The translations under genes were made by a program, and so were the position numbers. 64,000 bases of DNA from Salinibacterium xinjiangense (GTDB taxonomy: Bacteria; Actinomycetota; Actinomycetes; Actinomycetales; Microbacteriaceae), in NCBI RefSeq assembly GCF_014645015.1, contig NZ_BMLC01000001.1:496001-560000 (forward strand), read 5' to 3'. Shown piece after piece: positions 1 to 9,480 of the stretch. The notes under the pieces are model-generated. The model worked only from the letters and a program-made list of their open reading frames with translations. It did not search any database and was not told the DNA's origin. Position 1 is the stretch's first letter; each line of letters opens with the position of its first letter.

Positions 1-1
1 C

Positions 2-175
2 GGTTCGGTGACCAAGCCTCGATTCGATGGCATCACTGCCGCCATCGAACTGGTGCGAGCGGATCTCGAACTGGCCATCAGCCAGCAGGTTGAGGTCCCC
101 AAAGATGAGGACAAACCCGACAAACCCGACGAACCGGACAAACCCGACAGGCCGGACAAGCCGGGCGAAGACTAG
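2..175 (+). CDS. C-terminal end of an unidentified protein (cut by window start)
   Basis: Fifty-seven codons are open from the left edge to a TAG at 173-175. The readable part begins with a short, probably helical stretch ([18 protein letters not shown]) and ends in a charged, proline-rich tail of repeated P-D-K/E units ([18 protein letters not shown]). The tail is encoded by degenerate copies of a gacaaaccc-like unit and probably is disordered. The gene converges on dxr, and the two stop codons share the palindrome CTAG at 172-175. I do not recognise the family from this fragment, and most of the gene lies outside the window. Confidence 0.6.
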   Translation, partial: GSVTKPRFDGITAAIELVRADLELAISQQVEVPKDEDKPDKPDEPDKPDRPDKPGED

Positions 176-1254
176 TCCCGAGAGGCGAGTAACCCGTCGG
201 CGTGCTCGCGAGCCCACCGTTCGGCCTCGTACACGGCATTCAGGTCCATGCCGTGCGGTTCGTGGGCATCGACGACGGCGGCCACCGTATCGAGGATGTC
301 CAGGTACCCGATGGCTCCCGCGTGGAAGGCCAGCACGGCCTGCTCGTTCGCCGCATTGAACACGGCAGGGAAGGTCAAGCCCGCTTTGCCCACCTCTTTC
401 GCGAGCGCGACGGCGGGAAATACCTCGGAATCCAACGGCTCGAAGCTCCACTGGCTCGCCGTCGTCCAGTCCAGCGGTGTGCCGACTCCGGGTACGCGAT
501 TCGGCCAGTCGAGCCCGAGGGAGATTGGCAGGCGCATATCGGGCGGGCTCGCCTGGACGATGGTCGAACCATCCACGAACTCCACCATCGAATGCACGAT
601 CGACTGGGGATGCACAGTGACGTCGATGCGGTCGTAGGGCACATCGAACAGGATGTGCGCCTCGATTACTTCGAGCCCCTTGTTGACCAGGGTGGAGGAG
701 TTGGTCGTGACGACGAGCCCCATATCCCAGGTCGGATGCGCCAGCGCTTCGCTCGGAGTGACTCCTCGGAGTGACTCTCGAGTCCTGCCCCGGAACGGAC
801 CGCCCGACGCCGTCAACACCAGTCTCTGCACCTCGGCGCTGCTGCCGGAGCGCAGCGCCTGGGCAATGGCCGAGTGCTCGGAATCAACAGGCACGATCTG
901 TCCGGGGGCAGCGGCCGCGGTAACGAGGTCGCCGCCCACGATCAGGCTCTCTTTGTTCGCCAAGGCAAGAGTGGCGCCGGACTGGAGTGCCGCGAGGGTC
1001 GGACCGAGCCCCACGGAACCCGTGATGCCATTCAGGATGACGTCTGCTGAGACATCCCGAACCAATTGGCACGCCTCATCGACCCCGAGCGCCGTGTGCT
1101 TGACACCGAACGCGCGCGCCTGCGTCATCATCTCGTCGCGATTACTGCCGGCGGCAAGCCCCACCACCTCGAAGAGGTGAGGATTAGCGGCAATCACGTC
1201 GAGAGCCTGGGTTCCGATGGAACCCGTCGACCCGAGGATGATCACGCGACGCAC
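172..1254 (-). CDS. dxr: 1-deoxy-D-xylulose 5-phosphate reductoisomerase
   Basis: Cytosolic enzyme of the MEP isoprenoid pathway, converting DXP to MEP with NADPH and a divalent metal. The 360-residue product starts with the NADPH-binding loop [13 protein letters not shown] (residues 8-20). It then carries NKESLIVGG, the metal-site segment [11 protein letters not shown] with its Asp and Glu, [19 protein letters not shown], and [11 protein letters not shown] with a further acidic ligand. Length is slightly below the usual 380-400. The start is GTG with an AGGGG upstream, 8 bp after the FKBP stop, so the two genes are probably co-transcribed. The assignment is secure. Confidence 0.96.
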   Translation of the reverse strand: MRRVIILGSTGSIGTQALDVIAANPHLFEVVGLAAGSNRDEMMTQARAFGVKHTALGVDEACQLVRDVSADVILNGITGSVGLGPTLAALQSGATLALANKESLIVGGDLVTAAAAPGQIVPVDSEHSAIAQALRSGSSAEVQRLVLTASGGPFRGRTRESLRGVTPSEALAHPTWDMGLVVTTNSSTLVNKGLEVIEAHILFDVPYDRIDVTVHPQSIVHSMVEFVDGSTIVQASPPDMRLPISLGLDWPNRVPGVGTPLDWTTASQWSFEPLDSEVFPAVALAKEVGKAGLTFPAVFNAANEQAVLAFHAGAIGYLDILDTVAAVVDAHEPHGMDLNAVYEAERWAREHADGLLASRD

Positions 1255-1262
1255 GATGACCC

Positions 1263-2246
1263 CTAGCCCAGGCCGAGGATGTCGACCACGAAAACGAGGG
1301 TGTCTGTTCCGCCGATCGAGGGCGGACGGCCCGCTTCGCCGTAACCCTCAGCTGGCGGGATGATCACGATTACCTGCGAACCGACGGTCTGGCCCTCGAG
1401 CGCCTTGGTGAACCCGGCGATGACCTGGGCGGTGTTGAACGGCGAGGGTTCGCCGCGAGCCCAGCTCTCGTCGAAGATCTCCTTCGTGTTCCAGTTGATG
1501 CCCTGGTAGTGCACGATCACGTCTGAGGCCGGCGGCACCTCAGCGCCGTCACCCTTCTTGAGAACCGCGATCTTCAGCTCGGTGGGCGGCGCCCCGTCGG
1601 GAATCGTGACGGTCGGGCGGCCGTCGTCGGCCAGTACCACCGTCGGGAATCCCGCTGTGGCCGGCTGATCGGCACCGTCTGCCTTGGGCAGTGGCGCGGT
1701 GGTGGGCCCATCGGTGGGCGGCGCCGCCTCGATCGAGACGATGTCGGCGACGAACACGAGATCCTGGCCCGGCTCGATGCCGAGGTCTGCCGATCCGGTC
1801 TCTCCGAATGCGTCGGCTGGCGGGATGACGCCGACGACCCTGGAACCGACTGCCGAGCATTCGAGTGTCTTCACGAAGCCGGGAAGCAGGTTCTCATTGA
1901 GGGGGAACGCGCTGAGCGTCGCATCCGTGTAGTCGGTGCCTGCGATGTTCACGCCCGTGGCACCGTTGAAGATGGAGTACTGCACGTTCAGGGTGTCGCC
2001 CTGCTGGGCGACCTTGCCGTCGCCCTTGATGGCGACGGTCCGCTCCGTCTTTTCGGCGGATGTCGGCGAATCGAAGATGACGATGGGAAGCGTTCCGATC
2101 TTACCGGTCGCCTTCACTGCGTCAGAGATCGAGCCGGATGGTGTGGGGGTACAGTCCGCCGCAGCGCCACCCCCTGAGGCTGGTGTGCACGCGGCGAGTG
2201 AGACGACGAGACCCGCGGTGACGAGCATGGTTGTAACGATGCGCAA
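1263..2246 (-). CDS. Two-domain FKBP-type peptidyl-prolyl isomerase lipoprotein
   Basis: Predicted exported cis-trans prolyl isomerase of 327 residues. I chose the TTG at 2246 because AGAAAGG sits 7 bases upstream and the protein then opens with a short basic/hydrophobic signal ending in the lipobox SLAAC; an upstream TTG at 2279 is also open. Two FKBP domains follow, at about residues 60-165 ([23 protein letters not shown]) and 215-326 ([25 protein letters not shown]), joined by a Pro/Thr-rich linker. The lipobox implies anchoring on the outer face of the membrane. It lies just upstream of dxr with no obvious functional link. Confidence 0.9.
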   Translation of the reverse strand: MRIVTTMLVTAGLVVSLAACTPASGGGAAADCTPTPSGSISDAVKATGKIGTLPIVIFDSPTSAEKTERTVAIKGDGKVAQQGDTLNVQYSIFNGATGVNIAGTDYTDATLSAFPLNENLLPGFVKTLECSAVGSRVVGVIPPADAFGETGSADLGIEPGQDLVFVADIVSIEAAPPTDGPTTAPLPKADGADQPATAGFPTVVLADDGRPTVTIPDGAPPTELKIAVLKKGDGAEVPPASDVIVHYQGINWNTKEIFDESWARGEPSPFNTAQVIAGFTKALEGQTVGSQVIVIIPPAEGYGEAGRPPSIGGTDTLVFVVDILGLG

Positions 2247-2314
2247 GACGGCACCTTTCTGATCGGAAGTCCGGAGCAATACTTACGCAGTTTTCCTGAA
2301 CGAACTGTGAACGC

Positions 2315-2782
2315 CTACGACGTGATGCGAAGAGTCGGCTCATGGCCCACAGGGAAGTTTACCGAACTGGCGATGAAGCACAGGGCACCCGCCTCGGCAT
2401 GGATGGCCTGGGCTACCGTCGGATCTCCAGCCGAGATCGTGACCACCGGGCGCAGAGTCACCGATGTGAAGTGGCCGCCATCCCCTACCTGCCGCATCTC
2501 TCCTACGGCGTCGTCGACGTATTCTTCGACGATGATTCCGTGCTTGACCGCTACGTGCAGGTAGCTGAGCATGTGGCACTGGCTGAGGGAGGCGAGCAGC
2601 AACTCTTCGGGATTCCACCGTTCGGGTGTGCCGCGGAACGGGGTGTCTGCTGAGCCCTCGATCGGCGCATTGCCTTCGGCCGAGACCAGGTTGTCCCTGC
2701 CGTAATCCCGGTAGCCGGATGTACCGGATCCGGTGTTGCCCGTCCACTCGACGCGCACACTGTAACGATGCTCAAGATCCAC
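2315..2782 (-). CDS. OsmC/Ohr family peroxidase-like protein
   Basis: A 155-residue OsmC-fold protein. Family members reduce organic hydroperoxides with two cysteines. Both expected cysteines are visible: SQCHMLSYLH near residue 68 and EAGALCFIAS near residue 132. The motif RWNPEELLLASLSQCH is typical of the family. The start is GTG, with a G-rich stretch about 8 bases upstream. The gene is divergent from gabT across a 51-bp gap. The subfamily (OsmC, Ohr or YhfA-like) cannot be fixed by eye, and the substrate is inferred from the fold. Confidence 0.88.
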   Translation of the reverse strand: MDLEHRYSVRVEWTGNTGSGTSGYRDYGRDNLVSAEGNAPIEGSADTPFRGTPERWNPEELLLASLSQCHMLSYLHVAVKHGIIVEEYVDDAVGEMRQVGDGGHFTSVTLRPVVTISAGDPTVAQAIHAEAGALCFIASSVNFPVGHEPTLRITS

Positions 2783-2833
2783 CGAAAATCCCCCGTCGCG
2801 TGGCCCGTTTACTGCACATAGGCTCTAAGTATT

Positions 2834-4177
2834 ATGACTGACATCCTTTCGACATACGTTTCACCGATCACCCAGGAGCGCAGGATCACGACGGCCATCC
2901 CCGGCCCGAAATCGGTCGCCCTGCAGAAGCGTCGAGAGGCGGTCGTCGCCTCCGGTGTCGCCTCGGCACTGCCCATCTTTGCCGAGCGCGCTCACGGGGC
3001 CATCGTCGTCGACGTCGACGGCAACCAGTTCATCGACCTCGGAGCCGGAATCGGCGTGGTGACCATCGGCCACACCGACGCTGCAGTCATTGAAGCCGCA
3101 TCGAAGCAGCTGACCGAGCTGACACACGCCATGTTCACGATCACGCCATACGAGTCATACGTACGCGTGGCTGAATTGCTCGCCGAGCACACCCCGGGCG
3201 ACTTCGCGAAAAAGTCCGTGTTGCTCAATTCCGGTGCAGAAGCCGTCGAGAACGCTGTCAAGATCGCTCGCTCCTACACTCGCCGCTCCGGCGTCGCCGT
3301 GCTCGATCACGCCTATCACGGCCGCACGAACCTGACCATGGCGATGACCTTCAAGGCGATGCCATACAAGACGGGCTTCGGACCGTTGGCACCCTCGGTG
3401 TTCCATGCGCCGGGTTCGTACCCGTACCGCGACGGACTCAGCGGAGCGGATGCCGCTGCCCGCACGATCACCTACCTGGAAAAGTCCATCGGCGCCTCCG
3501 ACCTGGCCTGCGTCGTAGCAGAACCCGTGCAGGGTGAGGGTGGATTCATCGTGCCGGCAGACGGCTACCTGGTCGCCTTGCAGGAGTGGTGCACGGCAAA
3601 CGGGGTGGTGTTCATCGCCGACGAGGTGCAGAGCGGCATGGCCCGCACGGGAAAGTACTATGCGAGTGAGCATTTCGGGCTCGTGCCAGACATGATCATC
3701 ACCGCCAAGGGCATCGCCGGAGGCCTGCCCATCTCCGCCGTGACCGGTCGTGCCGAGATCATGGATGCACCGCATAAGGGCGGCCTCGGCGGCACGTTCG
3801 CCGGCAACCCTGTCGCAGCCGCGGCGGCGATCGCGGTGTTCGATGAGGTCGAACGCAGGAACCTCCTCGCCGAGGCATCCAGAATCGAATCGATCCTCAA
3901 GCCCGCGTTGCACGCACTCGCGCTAAAGTACCCGATCATCGGTGACGTGCGCGGCATCGGAGCCATGATCGCGATCGAGCTCGTGCAGCACGGTTCGCTC
4001 ACCCCGAATCCCGCCGCGGTCGCCGCGGTCGCCGCCTACGCGGCACAGCACGGAGTAATCCTGCTGACCGCGGGCACGCTCGGCAACGTGATCAGGTTCC
4101 TGCCGAGCCTCGTCATCAGTGACGAACTGCTGGCAGACGCCATCGGCGTGATCGATGACGCCTTCGCGTCACTATGA
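2834..4177 (+). CDS. gabT: 4-aminobutyrate aminotransferase (class III, PLP)
   Basis: Transfers the amino group of GABA to 2-oxoglutarate, giving succinate semialdehyde and glutamate. The 447-residue protein has the class III pattern: LLNSGAEAVENAVKIAR (cofactor phosphate site), DHAYHGRT, EPVQGEGGF, IADEVQSGMARTG with the ring-stacking Asp, IITAKGIAGG with the PLP lysine, and GGTFAGNPVA. No Shine-Dalgarno is visible. TAGGCT at 2819-2824 lies 9 bases before the ATG, so the mRNA may be leaderless. Its last four bases (ATGA) overlap the start of the asparaginase gene, implying translational coupling. No gabD lies in the window. Confidence 0.92.
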   Translation: MTDILSTYVSPITQERRITTAIPGPKSVALQKRREAVVASGVASALPIFAERAHGAIVVDVDGNQFIDLGAGIGVVTIGHTDAAVIEAASKQLTELTHAMFTITPYESYVRVAELLAEHTPGDFAKKSVLLNSGAEAVENAVKIARSYTRRSGVAVLDHAYHGRTNLTMAMTFKAMPYKTGFGPLAPSVFHAPGSYPYRDGLSGADAAARTITYLEKSIGASDLACVVAEPVQGEGGFIVPADGYLVALQEWCTANGVVFIADEVQSGMARTGKYYASEHFGLVPDMIITAKGIAGGLPISAVTGRAEIMDAPHKGGLGGTFAGNPVAAAAAIAVFDEVERRNLLAEASRIESILKPALHALALKYPIIGDVRGIGAMIAIELVQHGSLTPNPAAVAAVAAYAAQHGVILLTAGTLGNVIRFLPSLVISDELLADAIGVIDDAFASL

Positions 4178-5136
4178 CGCATCGCGCCCTAACGCCGGAA
4201 GGAACAGTGGAGCTTGCCCGGCTCGAACGCTCGGGGATGATCGAGTCGCGCCATGCGGGTGCGGCAGTCGTCGTCAGCGGAGACGGATCGGTGCTCCGTG
4301 AACTGGGCGACGGATCGGCGCTGGTCTACGGCCGGTCGACCCTGAAGTTCCTGCAGGCCGTCACCATGCTGCGGGCCGGCCTGGATCTCGAGGGAGAGCA
4401 GCTCGTGCTTGCGGCGGCCAGCCATACCGGCACCCCGCGACACCTCGCGGTCGTCGAGCAGATCCTGGCTCGCGCGAGTCTTGGTGACGATGCGCTGAAG
4501 TGCCCTGTGGACTATCCGATCGACGCACCATCGAGATATTCAGCCACGGGTAAGCGCCGAATCACCATGAACTGCTCGGGAAAGCACGCCGCATTCCTGC
4601 TCACCTGCGTGCTCAACGGCTGGCCGACCGAGTCGTATCTAGAGCCGAGCCACCCGCTGCAGCGGGCGATCCGGGCCACGGTCGAAGAGTTCACCGGTGA
4701 ACCTGTCGCACACAGCGGCATCGACGGCTGCGGTGCTCCCGTCTTCGCGGTCACGCTCCGTGGGCTCGCCCTGGCGATGTCGCGGCTCATCACCGATCCG
4801 GATGGCGCACGGCTCGCCGCCGCGATCCGGGCTGATTCGTGGGCGCTGGACTCCCCCGCGGTTGCCACCGTCATCGATTCACTCGGGCTAATCGCCAAGA
4901 ACGGCGCGGAAGGCGTGTTCGTCGCCGTGACCCCTGAAGGCACATCCGTCGCTCTCAAGATCATGGATGGCAGCACCCGGGCGTCCATCGCTGTCGGCCT
5001 GTCGCTGCTCGCGTCGGTGGGGGCAGTGGATGCCGCGACGGCAGAGACCGTGATCGCCGAGACCATCGAACCGGTGCTCGGCGGCGGACTCGTCGTGGGC
5101 GGCATTCGCGTCACCGAGGCCGTCTTCGCCAGCTAG
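4174..5136 (+). CDS. Asparaginase (asparaginase II / rhizobial-type family)
   Basis: A 320-residue protein of the family typified by the thermolabile rhizobial asparaginase, unrelated to E. coli AnsA/AnsB. It is predicted to hydrolyse asparagine to aspartate and ammonia. Recognisable blocks are VYGRSTLKFLQAVTML near the N terminus, AAASHTGTPRHLAVV, MNCSGKHAAFLLTCV and HSGIDGCGAPVFAVTL. No signal peptide is seen, so it should be cytoplasmic. It overlaps gabT by ATGA, so the two are co-translated. Substrate specificity is inferred from the family. Confidence 0.88.
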   Translation: MTHRALTPEGTVELARLERSGMIESRHAGAAVVVSGDGSVLRELGDGSALVYGRSTLKFLQAVTMLRAGLDLEGEQLVLAAASHTGTPRHLAVVEQILARASLGDDALKCPVDYPIDAPSRYSATGKRRITMNCSGKHAAFLLTCVLNGWPTESYLEPSHPLQRAIRATVEEFTGEPVAHSGIDGCGAPVFAVTLRGLALAMSRLITDPDGARLAAAIRADSWALDSPAVATVIDSLGLIAKNGAEGVFVAVTPEGTSVALKIMDGSTRASIAVGLSLLASVGAVDAATAETVIAETIEPVLGGGLVVGGIRVTEAVFAS

Positions 5137-5159
5137 CTGCGAGGCGCCAGCTAGCTGCG
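5127..5159 (+). repeat. 15-bp direct repeat at the asparaginase stop
   Basis: The sequence CGCCAGCTAGCTGCG occurs at 5127-5141 and again at 5145-5159. The first copy contains the last codons and TAG stop of the asparaginase gene, so the second looks like a small duplication of the gene end. Each copy contains the palindrome AGCTAGCT. The repeat fills the 26-bp gap between two converging genes. A termination role is possible but there is no strong hairpin followed by a T run. Confidence 0.7.
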
Positions 5160-5162
5160 CAA

Positions 5163-5963
5163 CTACCCCTGCCTGGCGAGTCGCTTACGCCTGGCAGCAG
5201 CCGACAGTTGCGTCACGACGACCAGCACCAGTGCGAACAGGAATACCGCAGAGGCGATCACGTTCGCCTCGGGAGGCATGCCCTTGGCGGCCGCCGTGTA
5301 GACGAACACCGGGAACGTCTCGACACCGCCATTATTGAACCTCGTGATGATGAAATCGTCGAAGCTGAGAGCGAACGACAGCAGGGCTGCGGCGATGATG
5401 CCGGGCATGAGCAACGGCAGCGTGATTTTCATGAAGACCTGCGCGGACGAGCCGTAGAGGTCTCTACCCGCCTCTTCGAGGGCTGGATCAAGGCTCGCCA
5501 CTCTCGCCTTCACCGTCACCACTACGAAACTCAGGCAGAACAGGGCGTGGGCGATGATGATGGTGCCGAGCCCCTTCGGAACGCCTACGCTCAGGAACTG
5601 TGCCGCGAGTCCGGCTCCGAGTACGACCTCGGGAGTAGCCATCGGCAGGAACAGCAGCAGGCTCATGGCGGAGCGGCCCCGGAACTTGAAGCGCACGAGA
5701 GCGATAGCCATCATGGTTCCCAGCACGGTGGCGATCAGGGTTGCGACGACGCCGACGAGGATGCTCGTACCGAATGCAGCACAGACGCCCTGCGCCTCGC
5801 AGACCCGCGTCCAGTTGTCGAGCGTGAATCCGACCCAGACGATGTTCGATTTCACCGACGCGTTGAACGAGAACACGAAGGTATAGACGATCGGGATCAT
5901 GATGAAGACCAGCGCCAGGGCGCTGTACAGCGGCAGGAGCCACTTGCCGAGCGACAGCCTCAC
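5163..5963 (-). CDS. potC: Polyamine-type ABC transporter permease PotC
   Basis: Inner-membrane permease subunit of 266 residues with about six hydrophobic segments. The coupling-loop motif typical of binding-protein-dependent permeases is visible as EEAGRDLYGSSAQVFMKITLPLLMPGI (two pieces, residues about 165-190). It is the last gene of a four-gene operon and overlaps potB by 4 bp. It should pair with PotB to form the channel for putrescine/spermidine or a related amine. The exact substrate cannot be read from the permease. Confidence 0.9.
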   Translation of the reverse strand: MRLSLGKWLLPLYSALALVFIMIPIVYTFVFSFNASVKSNIVWVGFTLDNWTRVCEAQGVCAAFGTSILVGVVATLIATVLGTMMAIALVRFKFRGRSAMSLLLFLPMATPEVVLGAGLAAQFLSVGVPKGLGTIIIAHALFCLSFVVVTVKARVASLDPALEEAGRDLYGSSAQVFMKITLPLLMPGIIAAALLSFALSFDDFIITRFNNGGVETFPVFVYTAAAKGMPPEANVIASAVFLFALVLVVVTQLSAAARRKRLARQG

Positions 5964-6874
5964 AACAGCTCCTCAGTGCCAGAGCGTCTCACGTAGAGCG
6001 CCACGATCAGCAGGATCAGCCCCATCAGGATCACGGACAGCGCCGAGGCCTGCGGGTAATTCAGCAACGAGATGAACTGCGACTCGATCACATTGCCGAC
6101 CATCTGCGTCTGTGCCGAGCCGAGGAAACTCGCGCTCGCATTGATGTAGTCACCCGACGCCGGGATGAACGTGAGCAGGGTTCCCGATACGACTCCCGGC
6201 AGCGACAGCGGCAGCGTGACCCTCCAGAACGTCGTGGCGGGGCTCGCGTAGAGGTCGGATCCCGCCTCGAGGTAGCGCACGTCGAGGCGCTCCAGGGTCG
6301 TGTAGATCGGCAGAGTCATGAACGGGAGGAAGTTGTAGGTCAAACCGAAGATCACCGAGAACGCCGTGCCGGTCAGGTGCCCGTCGGCGGGCAGGATCGT
6401 GAGCGCCTTCAGTGCGGAGACGATGGCCGAATCATCCGACATCAATTGCTTCCAGGCGAGGGTTCGCAACAGGAAGGAGATGAAGAACGGGGCAATGACC
6501 AGCGTCAGCATGAGCGCCTGCAGCAGCGGCCAGCGGCGCGCCTTCACGCCGATGAAGTACGCGAGCGGATAACTGATGACCAGGGCGAAGAACGTGGCCG
6601 CGAGCGCGTAGCCGAACGCTCGCAGGAAGTGCGGCCAGTAGGCCTGGATCACGATCGCGTAGTTCTCGATCCTGAACGCCGTCTGGTACTGGCCGACGTC
6701 CCCGAATTCGATCGGTGCCTGCAGGGAGGTCATGACGAGCGACACCAGGGGCGTCAGGAAGAACAGCGCGAGATAGGCGAGCCCCGGAAGCAGCAGGATG
6801 AGCGCGACTTTCGATTTGCGCCGCGGCGCCGGGTCTGTCTGGATCGAGTTCGACCCGAAGGCTGCGAACGCCAC
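5960..6874 (-). CDS. potB: Polyamine-type ABC transporter permease PotB
   Basis: A 304-residue membrane permease with about six transmembrane segments. The EAA-type loop reads LEAGSDLYASPATTFWRVTL (residues about 205-225), and the C terminus ends in a long hydrophobic helix. The start is GTG, whose first base is also the last base of the potA stop (TAGTG), giving a 1-bp overlap. The stop overlaps potC by 4 bp. It forms the translocation pathway together with PotC. Confidence 0.9.
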   Translation of the reverse strand: MAFAAFGSNSIQTDPAPRRKSKVALILLLPGLAYLALFFLTPLVSLVMTSLQAPIEFGDVGQYQTAFRIENYAIVIQAYWPHFLRAFGYALAATFFALVISYPLAYFIGVKARRWPLLQALMLTLVIAPFFISFLLRTLAWKQLMSDDSAIVSALKALTILPADGHLTGTAFSVIFGLTYNFLPFMTLPIYTTLERLDVRYLEAGSDLYASPATTFWRVTLPLSLPGVVSGTLLTFIPASGDYINASASFLGSAQTQMVGNVIESQFISLLNYPQASALSVILMGLILLIVALYVRRSGTEELL

Positions 6875-8076
6875 TAGCGCTCCTCGATCTCCGCGAGGAG
6901 GTTATGCCTGGCCTGCATCGCAATCGTCGCGGTATCGGTATCGTCGGAGAACCTCGGAATCTCACCCGGTTCGTCAGCCAGCCCGAACCCGTGCTCGACC
7001 GTCCACGACACCCACACTTCGGCACCGGGGTGGGCCACTGGGCCGAAAACCATGTTCTGTGCGAACACCGTGATCATCCCGATCCCGGCAATGGCGACCT
7101 GGTACTGCGTGCTCACTCCGCTGAACGAGACATCCACCACCCGGCCCGGCCCGAGCACGTTGGTTCCCGCAGCGCTTTTCGGCGCCCGGGTGTGCAGGAT
7201 GAGCTTCTCGGGGCGCACGCCGACCGTGACCTCCCCGGTGTGCCGCTGGGCACGCTCACGGGGAACCTCGATCTTCACGCCACTGATGTCGACCACGATC
7301 GACGTGCTCCCGCTGGCGGTGACGTCGCCGGTGAAGAGATTCGACTGGCCCAGGAAGTTCGCGACGAACGCCGTTCTGGGCAGCTCGTAAAGCTCCTCGG
7401 GGGCACCCATCTGCTCGATGCGGCCCTTATTCATCACGGCGACGGTGTCGGCCATGGTCATGGCCTCCTCCTGGTCGTGCGTGACGTGGAGGAAGGTGAG
7501 TCCGACCTCGTTCTGGATCGACTTCAACTCGAGCTGCATCTGGCGGCGCAACTTGAGGTCGAGTGCCCCGAGGGGCTCGTCGAGCAGCAGGAGCGCCGGA
7601 CGATTCACGATGGCCCGAGCGAGCGCCACGCGCTGCTGTTGCCCGCCCGAGAGTTGCTGCGGCTTTCGTGTCGCGAGGTGATCGAGCTCGACCAGTCGAA
7701 GTGCTTCGTGCGCCTTCACGACAGCATCGCTGATTCCGCGACGCCTCAGGCCGAACGCCACGTTTTCGAGCACCGTCATGTGAGGGAAGAGCGCATAGCT
7801 TTGGAACACCGTGTTGACCGGCCGCTTGAACGACTTTGTATCTGTCACGTCGTTGCCGCCGATCAGGATGCGTCCTGATGTCGGTTGCTCCAGGCCGGCA
7901 ACCAGTCGCAGGGTCGTCGTCTTGCCGCATCCTGACGGCCCCAGCAGCGCGAAGAACGACCCGGCGGGAATATGCAGATCGAGGTCGTCGATCGCCGTGA
8001 AACCGGGGAAGCGCTTATGGATCCCCACGAGTTCGAGATCAGCACCCTCCTCAGCGAAAGCGCTTTGTGCCATCAC
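6874..8076 (-). CDS. potA: Polyamine-type ABC transporter ATP-binding protein PotA
   Basis: Cytoplasmic ATPase energising the PotBC channel, 400 residues. Visible motifs are Walker [11 protein letters not shown] (about residues 45-54), the Q-loop region [12 protein letters not shown], signature [14 protein letters not shown], Walker [13 protein letters not shown] and the switch His in [20 protein letters not shown]-type C-terminal domain follows (about 290-370). It overlaps potD by 4 bp (ATGA) and potB by 1 bp, so all four subunits are tightly coupled. Confidence 0.95.
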   Translation of the reverse strand: MMAQSAFAEEGADLELVGIHKRFPGFTAIDDLDLHIPAGSFFALLGPSGCGKTTTLRLVAGLEQPTSGRILIGGNDVTDTKSFKRPVNTVFQSYALFPHMTVLENVAFGLRRRGISDAVVKAHEALRLVELDHLATRKPQQLSGGQQQRVALARAIVNRPALLLLDEPLGALDLKLRRQMQLELKSIQNEVGLTFLHVTHDQEEAMTMADTVAVMNKGRIEQMGAPEELYELPRTAFVANFLGQSNLFTGDVTASGSTSIVVDISGVKIEVPRERAQRHTGEVTVGVRPEKLILHTRAPKSAAGTNVLGPGRVVDVSFSGVSTQYQVAIAGIGMITVFAQNMVFGPVAHPGAEVWVSWTVEHGFGLADEPGEIPRFSDDTDTATIAMQARHNLLAEIEER

Positions 8077-9296
8077 GCACCCAGCTTGACGCGCTGGAAC
8101 TCGGCATTGAAGGCCTGGTCGTCAGCGGAATCCAGCGTACGGAAGATGTAGGAGTTGGCCAGCGTCTTTTCGCTCGGGAAGATCAGCTGGTTGTCGGCCA
8201 CCTCCGGGTACTTCTCGGCCGCGACCGCCTGCGCACCCGCCACGGGCGTGATGTAGTTCACCCACGCCGCGACCTCTGCCGCTACCTCAGGCTCGTAGTA
8301 GTAGTTCATGAGAGCCTCAGCGTTCTTCTTTCGCGGGGAGCCCATCGGGACGACGAACGTGTCGCCCCAGAGCGTTCCACCCGAGTCGGGAAGAGCGAAT
8401 TTCCACTTCTCGTAGCCTGCTTCGGCGTTGAGGACGGTGATGTCGCCCGACCACGCGATGGCAGCGAGCGCGTCACCCGACACGAAGTCCTGCATGTACT
8501 CGTTGCCCTTGATGCCCGAGATCTGGCCGGACGTGACCTGCTTCTCGAGCACCTCGATCGCATTGGCGTACTCGTCCATGCCCCAGTCGCCGGTCGAGAC
8601 GTCGACGCCCTGGCTCAGCATGATCAGGCCCATCGTGTCACGCATCTCGCTGAGCACGGTGACTTTGCCCTTGAGGCTCGGATCCCACAGGTCGTCCACG
8701 CTCTTGAGACCGGCGGGCAGCTCTTCGGTATTCCACGCGATGCCGGCGAATCCGTTCTGCCACGGGAGCGACATCTTGCGACCGGGGTCGAAGTCGGGGT
8801 TGAGGAGGGCCGGCGCGAGGTTCTTCTTGTTGGGGATGTTCGCGGCATCCAGTTCCTGCACGTACTTGAACCGGATGAGTCGTGCGACCATCCACTCCGT
8901 CAGGCAGAACGTGTCGGCACCGGTCGCCTGGCCCAGCGCCAGCTGGTCTTTAATGGTGCCGTAATACGTGTTGTTGTCGTCGATGTCGACTTTGTACTCG
9001 ACCGAGATACCCTCAGCGCTCTCGAAATTGATGAGCGTCGGATATCCGCCGGCGTCGTCTTCGTCGATATATGCCGGCCAGTTCGACCAGGTGAGGGTCT
9101 TATCGGTGTCAGAGACATCCGTTGCAGGCTTGGGAGCGGATCCGCCGGCCGGAGCACACGCGGCGAGCGCCATCGCTGTCGCCCCGATCCCCGCACCCTG
9201 AAGCAGGTGTCGCCTGCTCAGCTGCGATTTTTTGGCCTGCATAACCAGCTGGCGGATGATCGGATCTTCGGGAAGCGATTTCGGCAGTGATGACAT
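8073..9296 (-). CDS. potD: Polyamine-type extracellular solute-binding protein PotD
   Basis: Substrate-binding subunit of 407 residues. I use the ATG at 9296, which has AAGGAGT about 9 bases upstream; the reading frame is open further but lacks a ribosome site. The N terminus holds a twin-arginine motif (LSRRHLLQG) followed by a lipobox-like AMALAAC, suggesting a Tat-exported lipoprotein. The mature part starts [11 protein letters not shown], typical of PotD/PotF. It is the first gene of the operon, separated from ald by a divergent regulatory gap. Substrate (putrescine, spermidine or another amine) is inferred from family and neighbourhood. Confidence 0.92.
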   Translation of the reverse strand: MSSLPKSLPEDPIIRQLVMQAKKSQLSRRHLLQGAGIGATAMALAACAPAGGSAPKPATDVSDTDKTLTWSNWPAYIDEDDAGGYPTLINFESAEGISVEYKVDIDDNNTYYGTIKDQLALGQATGADTFCLTEWMVARLIRFKYVQELDAANIPNKKNLAPALLNPDFDPGRKMSLPWQNGFAGIAWNTEELPAGLKSVDDLWDPSLKGKVTVLSEMRDTMGLIMLSQGVDVSTGDWGMDEYANAIEVLEKQVTSGQISGIKGNEYMQDFVSGDALAAIAWSGDITVLNAEAGYEKWKFALPDSGGTLWGDTFVVPMGSPRKKNAEALMNYYYEPEVAAEVAAWVNYITPVAGAQAVAAEKYPEVADNQLIFPSEKTLANSYIFRTLDSADDQAFNAEFQRVKLGA

Positions 9297-9375
9297 CGTG
9301 GGCGACTCCTTCGCGCGTTGGTTGATACTTGCACACGAGTAGCACGAGGCACAGCTTTCAAGTGCAAAGCGCCCA

Positions 9376-9399
9376 TTTTGTAACAAAAATTTCACGAAA
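9376..9399. promoter_or_regulatory. Inverted repeats in the potD/ald divergent region
   Basis: The 184-bp gap between potD and ald carries TTTTGTAACAAAA at 9376-9388, a 6-1-6 inverted repeat, followed by TTTCACGAAA at 9390-9399, a 4-2-4 inverted repeat. It is the most A/T-rich patch of this gap and lies about 80 bp upstream of the potD start. It is a plausible operator for a dimeric regulator controlling transporter, alanine dehydrogenase or both. Which protein would bind is unknown. Confidence 0.45.
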
Positions 9400-9467
9400 T
9401 CAGCATTGGAAGGGACGATTCTGTGCGGATTCCACGGTCACGGCTACTCATCGCGACATATCGCTAC

Positions 9468-9473
9468 TACGCT
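9468..9473 (+). promoter_or_regulatory. Candidate -10 element of ald (leaderless)
   Basis: TACGCT fits the actinobacterial TANNNT pattern and ends 7 bases before the ald ATG, with no Shine-Dalgarno in between. Transcription would then start at or next to the start codon. No convincing -35 is seen. Confidence 0.4.
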
Positions 9474-9480
9474 GGGGCGC

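Noticed and set aside
8067-9290. 407-codon plus-strand frame opposite potD
   Set aside because: Shadow of the high-GC third-position pattern; potD on the other strand has clear family features and signal peptide.
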